Of a stretch of 24,269 bases of DNA, positions 23,696 to 24,269 are shown one piece after another. A program made the translations under genes and the position numbers. The notes below the pieces were generated by a model that worked only from the letters and a program-made list of their open reading frames with translations, did not search any database and was not told the DNA's origin. Location of the stretch: NCBI GenBank assembly GCA_046590205.1, contig JBKJTT010000101.1:1-24269 (forward strand), given 5' to 3'. Positions within the stretch are counted from its first letter, which is position 1. Each line of letters opens with the position of its first letter. Origin of the DNA: DATDEW01 sp046590205. Its GTDB lineage: Bacteria; Bacteroidota; Ignavibacteria; Palsa-1295.

Positions 23696-23836
23696 GTGCC
23701 CATGATTATTGGCGTTTTCATGCGGTATTCGGCATTCGCAATTTTCGAGAAGAAATAAATGTGGCGTTTATGACTCGGGTTAGCCGTTTTTAAGGCAAAA
23801 TAGATGCCTAAACTGTTAAATTTTTGACGGGCACCT
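23694..23836. repeat. 143-bp segment with 8-bp inverted ends
   Basis: AGGTGCCC (23694-23701) at one end and GGGCACCT (23829-23836) at the other. The left end overlaps the last bases of the antitoxin stop. No flanking target duplication is clear, so it may be chance or the scar of a small element. Confidence 0.3.
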
Positions 23837-23866
23837 TGCAAAACACTTTTTCTTTGCGTATATTTG
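23836..23866 (+). promoter_or_regulatory. Isolated Bacteroidota-type promoter with no gene behind it
   Basis: TTG (23836-23838), exactly 20 bases, then TATATTTG (23859-23866), as good as any in the window. Downstream to 24097 there is no open frame on the plus strand, no tRNA and no rRNA that I can see, and the next gene is on the opposite strand. It may drive a small RNA. Confidence 0.6.
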
Positions 23867-24097
23867 CACCCCGAACTTCGCACTTCTACGGATTGATGCC
23901 CAATAACCCGTTTTCTAATCAAGATCAATGTGTAAACTCCAAGCACCGTATTTCCTGCCCCCCTTTACGCTTTAAGCTTTGAAGTTTAATCTTGAGCTTG
24001 CGGTGCACAATTACTTCGTTGTAATATAAGGAGTTGTGGGGGAGAATTTTACGGATTGCTCCTACCCGGTTCCACAAAGGCAGTAGTGTTTGACACA
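23867..24097. other. Non-coding stretch behind the isolated promoter
   Basis: No credible gene is seen. It contains GCACCG/CGGTGC (23943-23948/24001-24006), which could pair, enclosing an AAGCTT-type repeat. A small hairpin around ATTAC-TTCGTT-GTAAT lies near 24010-24026. It lies between the promoter and the 3' end of the minus-strand WD40-like gene. Confidence 0.5.
23961..24000. repeat. AAGCTT-rich intergenic repeat, second site
   Basis: TTTAAGCTTTGAAGTTTA (23971-23988) is identical to 2904-2921, with further AAGCTT-like variants beside it (CTTTACGC before, CTTGAGCTTG after). Two exact 18-base matches 21 kb apart in intergenic DNA point to a dispersed repeat family. Confidence 0.6.
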
Positions 24098-24269
24098 CTA
24101 TTTAATTTTCCAGATCCGTATATTTGAAGAATACCACGTATTATCACCGGTTGTCCATGGGCCTACCGCAACAAATTCTTCATTGGGGCTTATGACAACC
24201 TCGGGACTCCAATCTCTTCCACCTGGAAGACTTATAGTTAGTGGTAGTATCCTTGTAATAAACGACCCC
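24098..24269 (-). CDS. C-terminus of a WD40-like beta-propeller protein, 5' part outside window
   Basis: I translated this by hand on the minus strand from the window edge to the TAG at 24098-24100; 56 residues and the stop are visible. The sequence reads ...SFITRILPLTISLPGGRDWSPEVVISPNEEFVAVG...NIRIWKIK. The closing blade ISPNEEFVAVG followed by NIRIWKI matches the last WD40-type strands (position of the F/W-D motif at the end). The upstream part and any signal peptide are outside, so cellular location is unknown. The frame is in line with a partial gene convergent to the plus-strand promoter at 23836-23866. Confidence 0.65.
   Translation of the reverse strand, partial: GSFITRILPLTISLPGGRDWSPEVVISPNEEFVAVGPWTTGDNTWYSSNIRIWKIK

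Noticed and set aside
23703..23759. Remnant of a RelE-type toxin after the antitoxin
   Set aside because: The only frame there has 18 codons and shows no toxin motif.

Overview
The window (about 45% GC by eye) looks like a chromosomal segment from the Bacteroidota/Chlorobiota (FCB) superphylum. A Chlorobi-related lineage such as Kapabacteria or Ignavibacteria is plausible, but I cannot name the species. Three predicted secreted proteins end in type IX secretion (T9SS, Por) sorting domains. Several promoters have the Bacteroidota form TTG-N20-TAnnTTTG. Other pointers are a BatA-type von Willebrand protein, a MoxR ATPase and a lipoprotein with an SxxC-like lipobox (LTSC) and an SbsA-type Ig domain.

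Layout. (1) 1-3036, minus strand: an operon running from a promoter at 3006-3036 through a DnaB-like but apparently P-loop-less protein and a GalE-type epimerase to a lipoprotein cut by the window edge. The genes are joined by ATGA overlaps. (2) 2755-4220: an intergenic island of palindromic repeats around one small PD-(D/E)XK nuclease of the DUF559 type. (3) 4220-6026: a T9SS-sorted secreted protein, then a minimal nucleotidyltransferase/HEPN pair. (4) 6095-13950: five genes in overlapping reading frames, namely an active M16 protease, its inactive M16 partner, MoxR, a T9SS-sorted subtilase and a BatA-type vWA membrane protein. (5) 13951-14437: a hairpin-rich, apparently non-coding stretch, then coaE. 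(6) 15168-16706: two tandem paralogous outer-membrane barrels with their own promoter and terminator. (7) 16744-19702: nadB, a TPM-domain protein and a nitrilase-fold amidase. (8) 19734-23322: a T9SS-sorted lamin-tail-type protein and an unusual single frame joining a TatD DNase to a signal-peptide, coiled-coil and beta-barrel protein. (9) 23480-24269: an orphan addiction-module antitoxin, an isolated promoter with no gene behind it, and the C-terminus of a WD40-like protein on the minus strand.

Most of the window is cell-envelope biology: secretion, proteolysis, outer-membrane barrels and surface proteins. The NAD and CoA cofactor genes and the toxin-antitoxin-like genes sit between. The most unusual items are the DUF559 nuclease bracketed by direct copies of a covarying double-hairpin element, which suggests a REP/RAYT-like nuclease-repeat system, and the TatD-barrel frame, whose TatD C-terminal helix doubles as the start of a signal peptide. 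The structured non-coding stretch before coaE comes next.
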